Notes under the pieces: generated by a model | Databases searched by the model: none | The model's input: the letters and a program-made list of their open reading frames with translations, nothing else | What the model was told of the DNA's origin: nothing | Shown here: piece after piece, positions 27,134 through 35,786 of the stretch | Numbering within the stretch: the first letter of the stretch is position 1 | How the letters are laid out: each line of letters starts with the position of its first letter | Translations under genes and position numbers: made by a program | Assembly (NCBI RefSeq): GCF_014838715.1 | Contig: NZ_CP061947.1 | Location: 5,942,001-6,006,000, forward strand | DNA: 64,000 nucleotides | Source: Algoriphagus sp. Y33 | GTDB lineage: Bacteria; Bacteroidota; Bacteroidia; Cytophagales; Cyclobacteriaceae | Direction: 5' to 3'

Positions 27134-28228
27134 ATGTATAGAAAAATTAATGTTCGCTTAATGCCCATAACCTTAGGTTTGGCACTGGTGACACTTTTGC
27201 CGGGTTGCGGCCTTTTTGGAAAGAAAGGAGCAGCAAGCGAAAAGTTGAACAGAAGAGGAGAGGTGACGGGAGTTCCTAAGCGAACTAACTGGCAGCAGAA
27301 CCTACCTTACGATATGGTTCCCGTTAAGGCTGGAACTTTTTGGATGGGACAAGCTGATGAAGATATTGCTTACACGCAATCCGCACTCAACAAACAGATT
27401 ACCATTTCAGAATTTTTTATGGACAAGTACGAAGTGTCCAATAATAAGTACCGCCAATTTTTGGAAGCTGTGAAAAGTGGGACTTATGAGACGGGTACAC
27501 CTACCACATTGAAAGATCCTCCCCAGTTGAATTACGAAGAACTTAAACCTGACACTACTGTTTGGTCGACGAGTTTTGCCTATCACTACGGAGATCCATT
27601 GATGGAGTTTTACTTTGATCATCCCGCTTTTGATAATTACCCTGTAGTTGGGGTTTCTTGGGATCAGGCAAAGAAATACTGTGAATGGAAAACCTATCAC
27701 ATGAGAGCAAATGACGAAAGTGATTTTGACGGTCCGGCATTTCAGCTTCCCTCTGAAGCAGAATGGGAGTATGCGGCCAAAGGAGGGAAAGACGTAGCCA
27801 AGTATCCTTGGGGTGGCCCTTACTTAAAGAACAAGAGAGGTTGCTTGATGGCTAACTTCAAACCGGGACGCGGTAATTATATAGATGATGGCTTTGCTTA
27901 CACTGCTCCTGTGGATGTATTTGCTCCAAATGGTTATGGACTATACAACATGTCCGGGAATGTAGCCGAATGGGTTCTGGATGCTTATGCTACTACGTCA
28001 AGTACGATCATGTGGGATTTGAACCCGGTGTATGATGATCCTAATGAGCCTAGAAAAGTTGTAAGAGGCGGAAGTTGGAAAGATATCGCCCATTATCTGG
28101 AAACGAGTACAAGAACCTATGAATACGAGGATGTAGCTCAGGCACACATTGGATTCAGAACAAAAATGACATTTATTGGCCGTTCTGGCGCAATGGATAT
28201 AAAAAGCTCTACACGAAGAAGAAGATAA
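27134..28228 (+). CDS. gldK: Type IX secretion ring lipoprotein GldK/PorK
   Basis: A 364-residue outer-membrane lipoprotein. The signal peptide ends in the lipobox LLPGC. The rest is a formylglycine-generating-enzyme (SUMF1/FGE-sulfatase) fold, with PVKAGTFWMGQADED, FFMDKYEVSNNKYRQF, PVVGVSWDQAKKYCEWK, LPSEAEWEYAAKGG, NMSGNVAEWVLDAY and VVRGGSWKD. In T9SS the fold is structural: GldK and GldN form the large periplasmic ring under the outer membrane. The ATG at 27113 is also possible; the later start gives a cleaner signal peptide. First gene of gldKLMN. Confidence 0.95.
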   Translation: MYRKINVRLMPITLGLALVTLLPGCGLFGKKGAASEKLNRRGEVTGVPKRTNWQQNLPYDMVPVKAGTFWMGQADEDIAYTQSALNKQITISEFFMDKYEVSNNKYRQFLEAVKSGTYETGTPTTLKDPPQLNYEELKPDTTVWSTSFAYHYGDPLMEFYFDHPAFDNYPVVGVSWDQAKKYCEWKTYHMRANDESDFDGPAFQLPSEAEWEYAAKGGKDVAKYPWGGPYLKNKRGCLMANFKPGRGNYIDDGFAYTAPVDVFAPNGYGLYNMSGNVAEWVLDAYATTSSTIMWDLNPVYDDPNEPRKVVRGGSWKDIAHYLETSTRTYEYEDVAQAHIGFRTKMTFIGRSGAMDIKSSTRRRR

Positions 28229-28280
28229 CCTTTATCCTATAACAAAAACAACTACCTAACAACTTATTACTTCATTTCAC

Positions 28281-29087
28281 ATGGCTAGTAACAGCAACTC
28301 ATTTTCAGCAAAATTTTATTCCAGCATAATGCCAAAAATTTATGGTATTGGTGCAGCAGTGGTTATTCTTGGTGCTATGTTTAAAATTTTGGATTTACCA
28401 TTCGCCAACTGGATGATTGGTATTGGACTTAGTACTGAGGCATTTATATTTTTCCTTTCAGCATTTGAGCCACAACATCAAGATGTAGATTGGTCGAAGG
28501 TTTATCCAGAACTGGCAGGTGATGCACCTGCTGCTCCAAAGGCGCAAAGAGTAGTGACAAGTGGTGGAGATCAAATCACCCAGAAATTGGACGAGATGCT
28601 TGCAAATGCGAAGGTAGGGCCTGAATTGATAGAAAGCTTGGGTAAAGGAATGCAGAATCTTGCTGTTTCTGCTGAGAAAATGGGCAATCTGTCCGATGCT
28701 GCTGTGGCAACCAATGAATACGCTACCAATGTGAAATCTGCCGCCAAAACGTTGGTAGACATGAACGCTTCATACAGCAAAACCGCAGCTGCTCTTACAG
28801 AAATGTCTTCTGCATCCCAGGATGCCAAAGCATATCATACACAGGTGGTGACCGTCACTAAAAATCTTTCCGCTTTGAATTCTGTCTATGAAATGGAACT
28901 TCAAGATGCGAATAGTCATGTGAAAACATTGAACAAATTCTATGCGAACATGACTGCAGCAATGGAAGGCCTTACCGAAGCCGGTAAAGAGACACAAGCA
29001 TTTAAAACTGAATTATCAAAATTGAATCAGAACGTTAGTTCATTGAATAAAATCTATGGTGGAATGCTATCCGCTATGAAAGGTTAA
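28281..29087 (+). CDS. gldL: Type IX secretion/gliding motor protein GldL
   Basis: A 268-residue inner-membrane protein with two N-terminal helices (about 18-36 and 40-61) and a cytoplasmic coiled-coil tail with heptad-like SLNKIYG/TLNKFYAN repeats. A glutamate inside the second helix (E53, in LSTEAFIFF) matches the buried acidic residue expected for proton-driven rotation in GldL. With GldM it forms the proton-motive-force-powered motor of T9SS and gliding. It lies 52 bases after gldK and 39 bases before gldM. Confidence 0.95.
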   Translation: MASNSNSFSAKFYSSIMPKIYGIGAAVVILGAMFKILDLPFANWMIGIGLSTEAFIFFLSAFEPQHQDVDWSKVYPELAGDAPAAPKAQRVVTSGGDQITQKLDEMLANAKVGPELIESLGKGMQNLAVSAEKMGNLSDAAVATNEYATNVKSAAKTLVDMNASYSKTAAALTEMSSASQDAKAYHTQVVTVTKNLSALNSVYEMELQDANSHVKTLNKFYANMTAAMEGLTEAGKETQAFKTELSKLNQNVSSLNKIYGGMLSAMKG

Positions 29088-29126
29088 TTTCTCTTCAATT
29101 CATTTACAATCCATTAAAACTTAACA

Positions 29127-30740
29127 ATGGCAGGAGCTAAAGAGACACCTAGACAGCGGATGATTGGTATGATGTACCTGGTTTTGACGGCCTTATTGGC
29201 CCTCCAGGTAAGCAACCAAATCCTCCAGAAATTTGTGTTGATTAATGATGGGATGGAGAGAACTTCCAGAAATTTCATCAATAAGAACCAAAAGACTGTT
29301 GAATCTATCGCCTATACGGTAGATCAACAAGGAAACAAGGAAGTGGATGTGCCAAAAGTGAACGCTGCTAATCAAATTAGAGAGGCTACTAAAGAGACGT
29401 TCGATTATTTGGAGCAACTTAAGCAGGATTTGATTACGCAATCCAATGCAAAAAATGACGAAGGTAACTTCGTGAATGCGCAGCTTAAAAACACGGAAAT
29501 TACAGGTAACCTTTTTGCCAATAATGGTAAAGGGGAGGAAATGAAGACGAGGCTCAATGCTTATCCCGCTAGAGTATCTGAAATATTGACTTCGGTAGGA
29601 CTTTCTGATTTGAAGTTTGATGATATAGCCAAAGACGCAGCAGATATAGAGCTTTTTGCCAACGATAGAGAAGCTAGAAACAAAGATTTCGTTGCGCTAA
29701 ACTTTGTCAAGTCTCCGGTGGGTGCAGTGATAGCCTTGATATCTCAGTACCAAAATGAGGTCTTGAACATAGAAAGCGAATCTCTGACTGCTGTACAGAA
29801 TACCATAGGTTCGTTCTTCTTCAAGGCGGATGTAACCGAGGCTAGAATAGCGGCGTTATCCAATGTAGTAGCTGCGGGTACGAAGTTCGAAGCGGATATG
29901 TTTATTGCTTCCAGCTCTACTTCGTCAATTCCTACTATGACTGTCGACGGCCGTTCGGTGCCGGTTGATGCCAGCGGTTTTGGTAAGATTGAGTTCCCGG
30001 TGACTCCTGCAAGTGAGTACGATGACCGGGGCTTGGCCAGAAGAGTAATCAAAGGAGAGATAGTTACCAATGTTGGAGGTGAGGATAAAGTACTTCCGGT
30101 AGAATATGAATATTTTGTTGCCCAACCTGTTATAAAGGTTTCTTCCGAAGTGGTTCAGCAGCTTTATGCTGATTGTGCCAATGAGCTTTTGATTGAAGTA
30201 CCTGCTTTGGGCAATACCTATTCTCCTGAGTTCGCCGTGAGCAATGGACAGTCCATCAAAGGAAGTAAGCCAGGGCAGTTGACGGTGATTCCAGGGGCAT
30301 CAGGAAAAGTAAATATTGGTGTGAGCAGTGGAGGAAATAAAATCGGTGCAGTTGATTATGATATCAAACCGGTACCGACTCCTTCCCTAGTTCCTGTTAC
30401 AGCCAATGGATCAGAGCTTGATCTCAGTCAAGCTCAAGCCATCAGTTCATTGATGAGTCTTAAGTTACTGGCTAAGGCAGAGCCAACCTTTGCAAGGACT
30501 ATGGCTAAAGATGCTAATTTTGAAGTAACGGGAGGTGAAATGAGATTGCTGAGAAATGAAGTGCCAAGGCAGACAGTTCAGATCTCAAGTGGTAATAGTT
30601 TAGCAATGAGGTCGTTATTAGAAAGTGCCAGAGCAGGTGATGTTGTCGTTTTCGAAATCAGGCAAGTAACCAGAACAAACTTCAGAGGAAATAAAATTCC
30701 TTCAGAATTAAGACAAGTTGTTCCTATTCGCGTTAAGTAA
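29127..30740 (+). CDS. gldM: Type IX secretion/gliding motor protein GldM
   Basis: A 537-residue protein with one N-terminal membrane helix (MIGMMYLVLTALLALQVS, about 12-29), preceded by basic residues that include the Arg expected to contact the GldL helices. A long periplasmic rod of four domains follows (helical D1 about 35-225; beta domains to the end, for example PVTPASEYDDRGLARRVIKGEI). GldM dimers span the periplasm to the GldKN ring and transmit motor rotation. Domain order and length match the family. Confidence 0.96.
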   Translation: MAGAKETPRQRMIGMMYLVLTALLALQVSNQILQKFVLINDGMERTSRNFINKNQKTVESIAYTVDQQGNKEVDVPKVNAANQIREATKETFDYLEQLKQDLITQSNAKNDEGNFVNAQLKNTEITGNLFANNGKGEEMKTRLNAYPARVSEILTSVGLSDLKFDDIAKDAADIELFANDREARNKDFVALNFVKSPVGAVIALISQYQNEVLNIESESLTAVQNTIGSFFFKADVTEARIAALSNVVAAGTKFEADMFIASSSTSSIPTMTVDGRSVPVDASGFGKIEFPVTPASEYDDRGLARRVIKGEIVTNVGGEDKVLPVEYEYFVAQPVIKVSSEVVQQLYADCANELLIEVPALGNTYSPEFAVSNGQSIKGSKPGQLTVIPGASGKVNIGVSSGGNKIGAVDYDIKPVPTPSLVPVTANGSELDLSQAQAISSLMSLKLLAKAEPTFARTMAKDANFEVTGGEMRLLRNEVPRQTVQISSGNSLAMRSLLESARAGDVVVFEIRQVTRTNFRGNKIPSELRQVVPIRVK

Positions 30741-30767
30741 AACGTAATTAGGGATCAAGATAAACGA

Positions 30768-31592
30768 ATGATTATGAAAAAGTTTCTTCCAAAATTAATC
30801 TTGTCCCTGCTTGTAGCAGCAGGCATTGCGCCGCTTACGAGTGAGGCGCAAATTGCCCCTACAAGCGTAAGTCCTTCGGGATATGGAGATCGTCAGTTCA
30901 AGATGGATACTATCTACTCTGCCAAAAGAATCAGGGAAGATGATAAAATGTATCAAGTCGGTGTATGGCGAAGAATTGACCTTCGTGAAAAGTACAATAG
31001 GTCACTGTATGGATCCGGGGATACCAAATCAAATGGAATTGTAAATCAAATTTATAAGGCAATCGTTGAGGAGAATGCACTGGAAGTGTTTGGTGATGAG
31101 GAATTCACGCAGCCACTTTCTATTGCAGAGTTTCAGGATAATTTCTGGTTGAATGCTACCGGAGACAGCATCTTCTCCAAGCAGTTGTATTACCTCGACT
31201 TCAAAGAGGATTTTGTTTTCGACAAGCATCATTCAGATATGGTATTTGATATTAAATATCTTGAGTTAGTTATGCCTTCTGAAACCAATTCCAATGCAGG
31301 ACAGAAAACCATTGGCTTTATCCGGTACAAAGATTTCTATGAGTATTTCAAAGATCATCCTGAAGCAAGATGGCTTAACTTCCAAAACGAATCAAAAAGT
31401 TTGACTTATGATGAGGCTTTCGAAACTAGGTTGTTTAGATCTGTAGTGAGAAAATTCACCAATTCGGAAGAGGCGCTGATTGCTGATCTTGTAGCTCTTG
31501 ACCATCCCAATCCTGAGATGCAAGCTTACATAGATGCGTTGGCATTTGAGTATAAGTTGTTGGAATACGAAAATTCCCTTTGGGAGTGGTAA
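30768..31592 (+). CDS. gldN: Type IX secretion ring protein GldN
   Basis: A 274-residue exported protein with a signal peptide of about 27 residues (ending SEAQ). The GldN/PorN core includes DDKMYQVGVWRRIDLREKYN, FKEDFVFDKHHSDMVFDIKYLEL and RWLNFQNESKSLTYDEAFETR. GldN associates with GldK to build the periplasmic ring. Last gene of the cluster, followed by a terminator at 31595-31620. A second ATG two codons in (30774) could serve as the start instead. Confidence 0.95.
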   Translation: MIMKKFLPKLILSLLVAAGIAPLTSEAQIAPTSVSPSGYGDRQFKMDTIYSAKRIREDDKMYQVGVWRRIDLREKYNRSLYGSGDTKSNGIVNQIYKAIVEENALEVFGDEEFTQPLSIAEFQDNFWLNATGDSIFSKQLYYLDFKEDFVFDKHHSDMVFDIKYLELVMPSETNSNAGQKTIGFIRYKDFYEYFKDHPEARWLNFQNESKSLTYDEAFETRLFRSVVRKFTNSEEALIADLVALDHPNPEMQAYIDALAFEYKLLEYENSLWEW

Positions 31593-31594
31593 GA

Positions 31595-31620
31595 TAAAGG
31601 GGCTTTTTTAAGCCCCTTTA
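31595..31620. terminator. Bidirectional terminator between gldN and uvrC
   Basis: TAAAGGGGCTT (31595-31605), TTTT, AAGCCCCTTTA (31610-31620), followed by a T-run rightwards and preceded by A residues. It serves gldN (plus) and overlaps the uvrC stop codon at 31608, so it ends both convergent transcripts. Confidence 0.85.
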
Positions 31621-33413
31621 TTTTTTTCTTTCCAAGCTGTCAACGCCCTTGCCCGACTGGCACCGATTACCCTTGCAATTTCCTCTTCACTGGCCTCACT
31701 TATTTTCTTAACTGATTTGAAGTGGCTCAATAAGTTGTCCGCAGTGCTTTTACCAATTCCCGGAATAGCGGTCAGTTGAGTGCCGAAAGCATTTTTACTC
31801 CTTGTGCTTCTGTGGAATGTGATGGCAAATCTGTGCGCTTCATCACGGATTCGTTGCAATAGTCTTAGGCTTTCGGATTTTTTGTCGATATGAATAGGGT
31901 AGGAATCTCCCGGAAAATAGATTTCTTCAAGCCGTTTGGCAATTCCGATAATTGGCATCTGACCATATACCCCCAGTTCCTTTAGTGCTTCCACGGCTGA
32001 GGATAGTTGCCCTTTACCACCGTCAATTACGATCAACTTTGGCATTGGCTTACTTTCTTCCTGCAAGCGCTTGTATCGTCTGCTTACCACCTCTTTCATG
32101 CTGGCAAAGTCATCGGGTCCCACCACTGTTTTGATATGGTATTTTCGATATTCTTTTACAGCTGGTTTGCCATTGAGAAAACAGACCATGCTGGCTACCG
32201 GGTTTGTACCCTGAATATTTGAGTTATCGAAGCATTCAATGTGGTCGGGGATTTCCGGTAGACTCAGATCTTGTTGGAGCTGCCTGATGACACGGTCTTT
32301 TTTATCCTGATTAAGACCAAGCAACAGTGCTTTTTCTTTTTTATAGTACAGAGCATTCTTTAGCGAGAGTTCAATTAGCTTTTTCTTGTCTCCGATTTTA
32401 GGCATAAATACATTCAGGCCTTCAATAGGTTCTGTCAATTCTATGTTTAGCAAGACCTCATCGGCGTCACTCTGAAATTGATCTTGAAGCCGGATTAAAG
32501 CTGTTAAAAGCAACTGTTCATCTGATTCATCTAGTTTTTTCTTAAGTTCTACATTCTTGGATGTAATTAAAGCACCATTTTTTACCCGCATGAAATTCAC
32601 ATATGCACTTTTCTCGTCGGAGACAATCGTGCAGACGTCAAGGTTATTAATGGAAGGACTGGCTACAAGGGATTTTGCTTGGTAGTTCTCCAGTGACTCC
32701 AACTTTTCTTTCATGAGCTGTGCCTTTTCGAATTGCAAGTTCTCCGCATGGTGCTGCATTTCCTGTTTGAAGTATGTCTTTGCGATTCCCAGATTTCCCT
32801 TTAAGACATGCTTCACCTGCTCTAGCTCTCTTTGGTAATCTACCTCTTTTTGAAGCCCCACGCATGGACCTTGACAGTTGCCAATGTGATATTCCAAGCA
32901 TACTTTATATTTCCCTTCCGCTACCTTGTAGGGTGACAGATCCAGCTTGCAGGTACGGATAGTAAATAAATTGCGTATCAGATCAAGCACCGTATTCATG
33001 GCCTTCACGCTTGCAAAAGGACCATAGTAAGTGCCTTTTCTTGGAATCATTTTCCTGGTGGGGAAAAGTCTGGGGAAATTCTCTTTAGTCAGCAGCAGAT
33101 AAGGGTAGGTCTTATCATCACGCAGAAGAATGTTATATTTCGGGTGAGTTTTTTTTATAAGATTATTTTCAAGCAACAGCGCATCAAATTCACTGTTAAC
33201 CAGGGTGATTTCTATTCTTCTTATCTCTTTGACCATTTTTCTGGTCTTGAGGTTCACTCCTGTGTTTTTGTTAAAATAGCTGCTAACTCTCTTCTTGAGG
33301 CTTTTGGCTTTGCCCACATAGATTAGTTCATTTTCCTCATTGAAATACTTATATACTCCGGGCTGATCGGGGAGTGTCAAATGCTCAGCAGGTAAAAAGG
33401 AGGATGAGTGCAT
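31608..33413 (-). CDS. uvrC: Excinuclease ABC subunit C
   Basis: A 601-residue nucleotide-excision-repair nuclease that makes both incisions around a DNA lesion together with UvrB. Domain order is GIY-YIG at about 15-92 (GVYKYFNEENELIYVGKAKS), a cysteine cluster (TCKLDLS, CLEYHIGNCQGPC), a UVR motif near 205-235, an RNase H-like domain at 370-500 (IECFDNSNIQGTNPVASMV, IDGGKGQLSSA) and tandem helix-hairpin-helix at the C-terminus (AIPGIGKSTADNLL). Complete and normal in length. Monocistronic. Confidence 0.97.
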   Translation of the reverse strand: MHSSSFLPAEHLTLPDQPGVYKYFNEENELIYVGKAKSLKKRVSSYFNKNTGVNLKTRKMVKEIRRIEITLVNSEFDALLLENNLIKKTHPKYNILLRDDKTYPYLLLTKENFPRLFPTRKMIPRKGTYYGPFASVKAMNTVLDLIRNLFTIRTCKLDLSPYKVAEGKYKVCLEYHIGNCQGPCVGLQKEVDYQRELEQVKHVLKGNLGIAKTYFKQEMQHHAENLQFEKAQLMKEKLESLENYQAKSLVASPSINNLDVCTIVSDEKSAYVNFMRVKNGALITSKNVELKKKLDESDEQLLLTALIRLQDQFQSDADEVLLNIELTEPIEGLNVFMPKIGDKKKLIELSLKNALYYKKEKALLLGLNQDKKDRVIRQLQQDLSLPEIPDHIECFDNSNIQGTNPVASMVCFLNGKPAVKEYRKYHIKTVVGPDDFASMKEVVSRRYKRLQEESKPMPKLIVIDGGKGQLSSAVEALKELGVYGQMPIIGIAKRLEEIYFPGDSYPIHIDKKSESLRLLQRIRDEAHRFAITFHRSTRSKNAFGTQLTAIPGIGKSTADNLLSHFKSVKKISEASEEEIARVIGASRARALTAWKEKNKGA

Positions 33414-33425
33414 GGCCTAAAATTA

Positions 33426-33456
33426 AAAAAACAGCCTTGGATTAAGACTGTTTTTT
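33426..33456 (-). terminator. Terminator after the class A PBP gene
   Basis: AAAAAACAGCCTT (33426-33438) and AAGACTGTTTTTT (33444-33456) form an interrupted stem. On the minus strand it ends in a T-run. It lies between the PBP stop (33477) and the uvrC start (33413), separating the two. Confidence 0.65.
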
Positions 33457-33476
33457 TAAGAGGATTTGTGTTTTTT

Positions 33477-35783
33477 CTAGAAATCGTTTTTCTGCGTATC
33501 GTAATCAAAATCCGCAAATCGCTGGCTTTCTTTTTCGTATACATCACAGTCTATCTCTATGCTTAGTGGTCGTTCAGGCCTAGGGAAAGGTCCTTTGGTA
33601 TAGCCTAAGCTTTTATCTTCATATACTTTTGTCATATAATTCACCCATATAGGTCTGGCCGTTCTCCCGCCTTGTCCCGCTATCCAACTTCTAAAGTGAA
33701 TGGCACGGTCGTCGCCGCCTACCCAAGTCCCACTCACAAGGTCTTTGCTGATACCCATATACCAGCCGTCGGATGCATTTTGGGTAGTTCCTGTCTTTCC
33801 TCCCAGTTCATTGCCTTCCCGTAGTGAATAGGGCACTCCTTGGCTTGTTCCGCCTCCTTCTTCAAAACCACCCCTTAGCATGTAGGTCATTAAGTACGCA
33901 TGCTCTTCACTCATAGCGGGTCTCTTTTTGGGAGTGAATTGCTGGATTACATTTCCATTTTTGTCTTCAATCCTATCTATATAGAACGGTGTGGTATGCT
34001 CACCTTTGTTGACGAATGTCCCAAAAGCTCCTACCATCTCGAAAATAGATACATCGTTTACCCCCAGAGCCAATGACGGCACTTCCTCCAGATCACTGGT
34101 GATACCTAATCTTCTTGCAGTTTCGGCCACAATTTTTGGACTAAGTTTTTTCATCATATAGGCAGTGATGGAATTGACCGACTGTGCCATAGCTTTCCGG
34201 ATAGTCATTTTCTGATAGGTAAACTTTCCATCAGCGTTGGAAGGACTCCAGGTAGGTTGTCCGGGAATGTATACTTCAACAGGTTGATCAATTACACTAT
34301 AGCAGGGGCTGTAGCCATTTTCAATAGCAGCTGCATACACGAAAGGCTTAAATGTGGAGCCGGGTTGCCTTTTGCCTCTCAATACGTGGTCAAATTTAAA
34401 GTACTTGTGATCCAGTCCACCAACCCAGGCTTTGATCTGACCTGTGTGGGGATCCATACTCATGAATCCTGCCTGAAGCATTTTTTTGTAATATCTGAGC
34501 GAGTCCATAGAGCTCATAAGTGTATCCAATTCGCCATTTTCCCATGAGAATACCTTCATTCTTTTCTTCTCATTCAGCTTAAGATTGATAGAGTCTGTAT
34601 CGTTGCCATAACGTACTTTAAGCAGCCGATAAGCTTCTGTCCGTTTCACGGCGTCCTCAATGAAATTGGGGATTACGCGGAAGCTCCCATCTATCCAAGG
34701 ATCTCTAGTACCCATCTCTTTGTAAAAAGCCGCTTGCAGGGTTTTCATGTGATCTGATACTGCCTCTTCAGCATAGCGTTGCATTCTACTGTCAATGGTA
34801 GCATATACCCTTAAGCCATCCCCGTAGAGATCATATGCGCTACCGTCGGATTTCAGGTTTTCTTTGGTCCATTTGATCAGGTCCGCCTTTACTATTTCAC
34901 GGAAATAGGTGGCTAGTCCTTTATTTTGATTGGCCACACTGTAGTTCAGTTCGATGGGCAACACAGATAAAGAGTCAAACTCATCTCTACTTAGGTAGTC
35001 ATTTCTCATCATCTGAGCGAGGACGGTATTTCTTCTTCTCAATGAATTATCCGGATTGTATACCGGACTATAGTAAGATGGTGCTTTAAAAAGGCCTACT
35101 AATACCGCTGATTCCTGAATGGTTAGTTCGGAAGGTTTTTTATTGAAAAAGGTTTTGGCTGCGGTTTTAATTCCAAATGCATTGGATCCAAAATCAGAGG
35201 TATTAAGGTAAAGTGTAAGAATCTCATTTTTGGTGTACGCTTTTTCCAATTGAGTGGCTACAATCCACTCTTTAGTTTTTATAATAAGCATGCGAAGACC
35301 CGGCACCTTACTGAGCAGCCCATTGCTGGCATCAGTCCTTGTTTTAAAGAGATTTTTGGCTGTTTGTTGGCTTAGAGTAGATCCGCCGCCCGCATTTTGT
35401 CCCAAAAGGAGAGACTTGAACAATACCCGCATCATGGCTTTCATGTCTATACCCGAATGCTCTTCAAAACGTACATCCTCAGTGGCAATAAGTGCTTTGA
35501 CCAAGTTAGGCGATAGCTCTTCATACTTCACAGGACTTCTGTTTTCCCGGAAGTATTGCCCCAAAAGTACTCCGTCAGTAGAATACAGTTCGGATGCGAT
35601 TTCCGAATCGGGATTTTCCAAGGCTTTGAAGTCAGGAAGAGTTCCAAACAGCCCCAGGAAATTGATGCTAATCATCCAAACGAAAAGAATGAAACCTAAA
35701 AACCCTGCTATAAAGGCAATCCAAAGAAATTTGATTGTCTTGGCTACCCAGGTGGAAGTTTGGGGTTCTGTTTTGTTACTCAT
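33477..35783 (-). CDS. Bifunctional penicillin-binding protein 1A
   Basis: A 768-residue class A PBP that polymerises and crosslinks peptidoglycan. One N-terminal membrane helix lies at about 18-40. The GT51 glycosyltransferase domain has catalytic E102 in ATEDVRFEEHSG and motif GGSTLSQQTAKN (133-144). The transpeptidase domain has S476-x-x-K479 (GSTFKP), an SVNS motif and KTGTT (near 690). Length and order are normal for a PbpA/MrcA protein. It starts four bases after the SprE/PorW gene ends, so the two are probably co-transcribed. Confidence 0.95.
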   Translation of the reverse strand: MSNKTEPQTSTWVAKTIKFLWIAFIAGFLGFILFVWMISINFLGLFGTLPDFKALENPDSEIASELYSTDGVLLGQYFRENRSPVKYEELSPNLVKALIATEDVRFEEHSGIDMKAMMRVLFKSLLLGQNAGGGSTLSQQTAKNLFKTRTDASNGLLSKVPGLRMLIIKTKEWIVATQLEKAYTKNEILTLYLNTSDFGSNAFGIKTAAKTFFNKKPSELTIQESAVLVGLFKAPSYYSPVYNPDNSLRRRNTVLAQMMRNDYLSRDEFDSLSVLPIELNYSVANQNKGLATYFREIVKADLIKWTKENLKSDGSAYDLYGDGLRVYATIDSRMQRYAEEAVSDHMKTLQAAFYKEMGTRDPWIDGSFRVIPNFIEDAVKRTEAYRLLKVRYGNDTDSINLKLNEKKRMKVFSWENGELDTLMSSMDSLRYYKKMLQAGFMSMDPHTGQIKAWVGGLDHKYFKFDHVLRGKRQPGSTFKPFVYAAAIENGYSPCYSVIDQPVEVYIPGQPTWSPSNADGKFTYQKMTIRKAMAQSVNSITAYMMKKLSPKIVAETARRLGITSDLEEVPSLALGVNDVSIFEMVGAFGTFVNKGEHTTPFYIDRIEDKNGNVIQQFTPKKRPAMSEEHAYLMTYMLRGGFEEGGGTSQGVPYSLREGNELGGKTGTTQNASDGWYMGISKDLVSGTWVGGDDRAIHFRSWIAGQGGRTARPIWVNYMTKVYEDKSLGYTKGPFPRPERPLSIEIDCDVYEKESQRFADFDYDTQKNDF

Positions 35784-35786
35784 AGT

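Noticed and set aside
30001..30100. Possible second gene inside gldM
   Set aside because: gldM is continuous and of normal length; no independent start or signal is supported.
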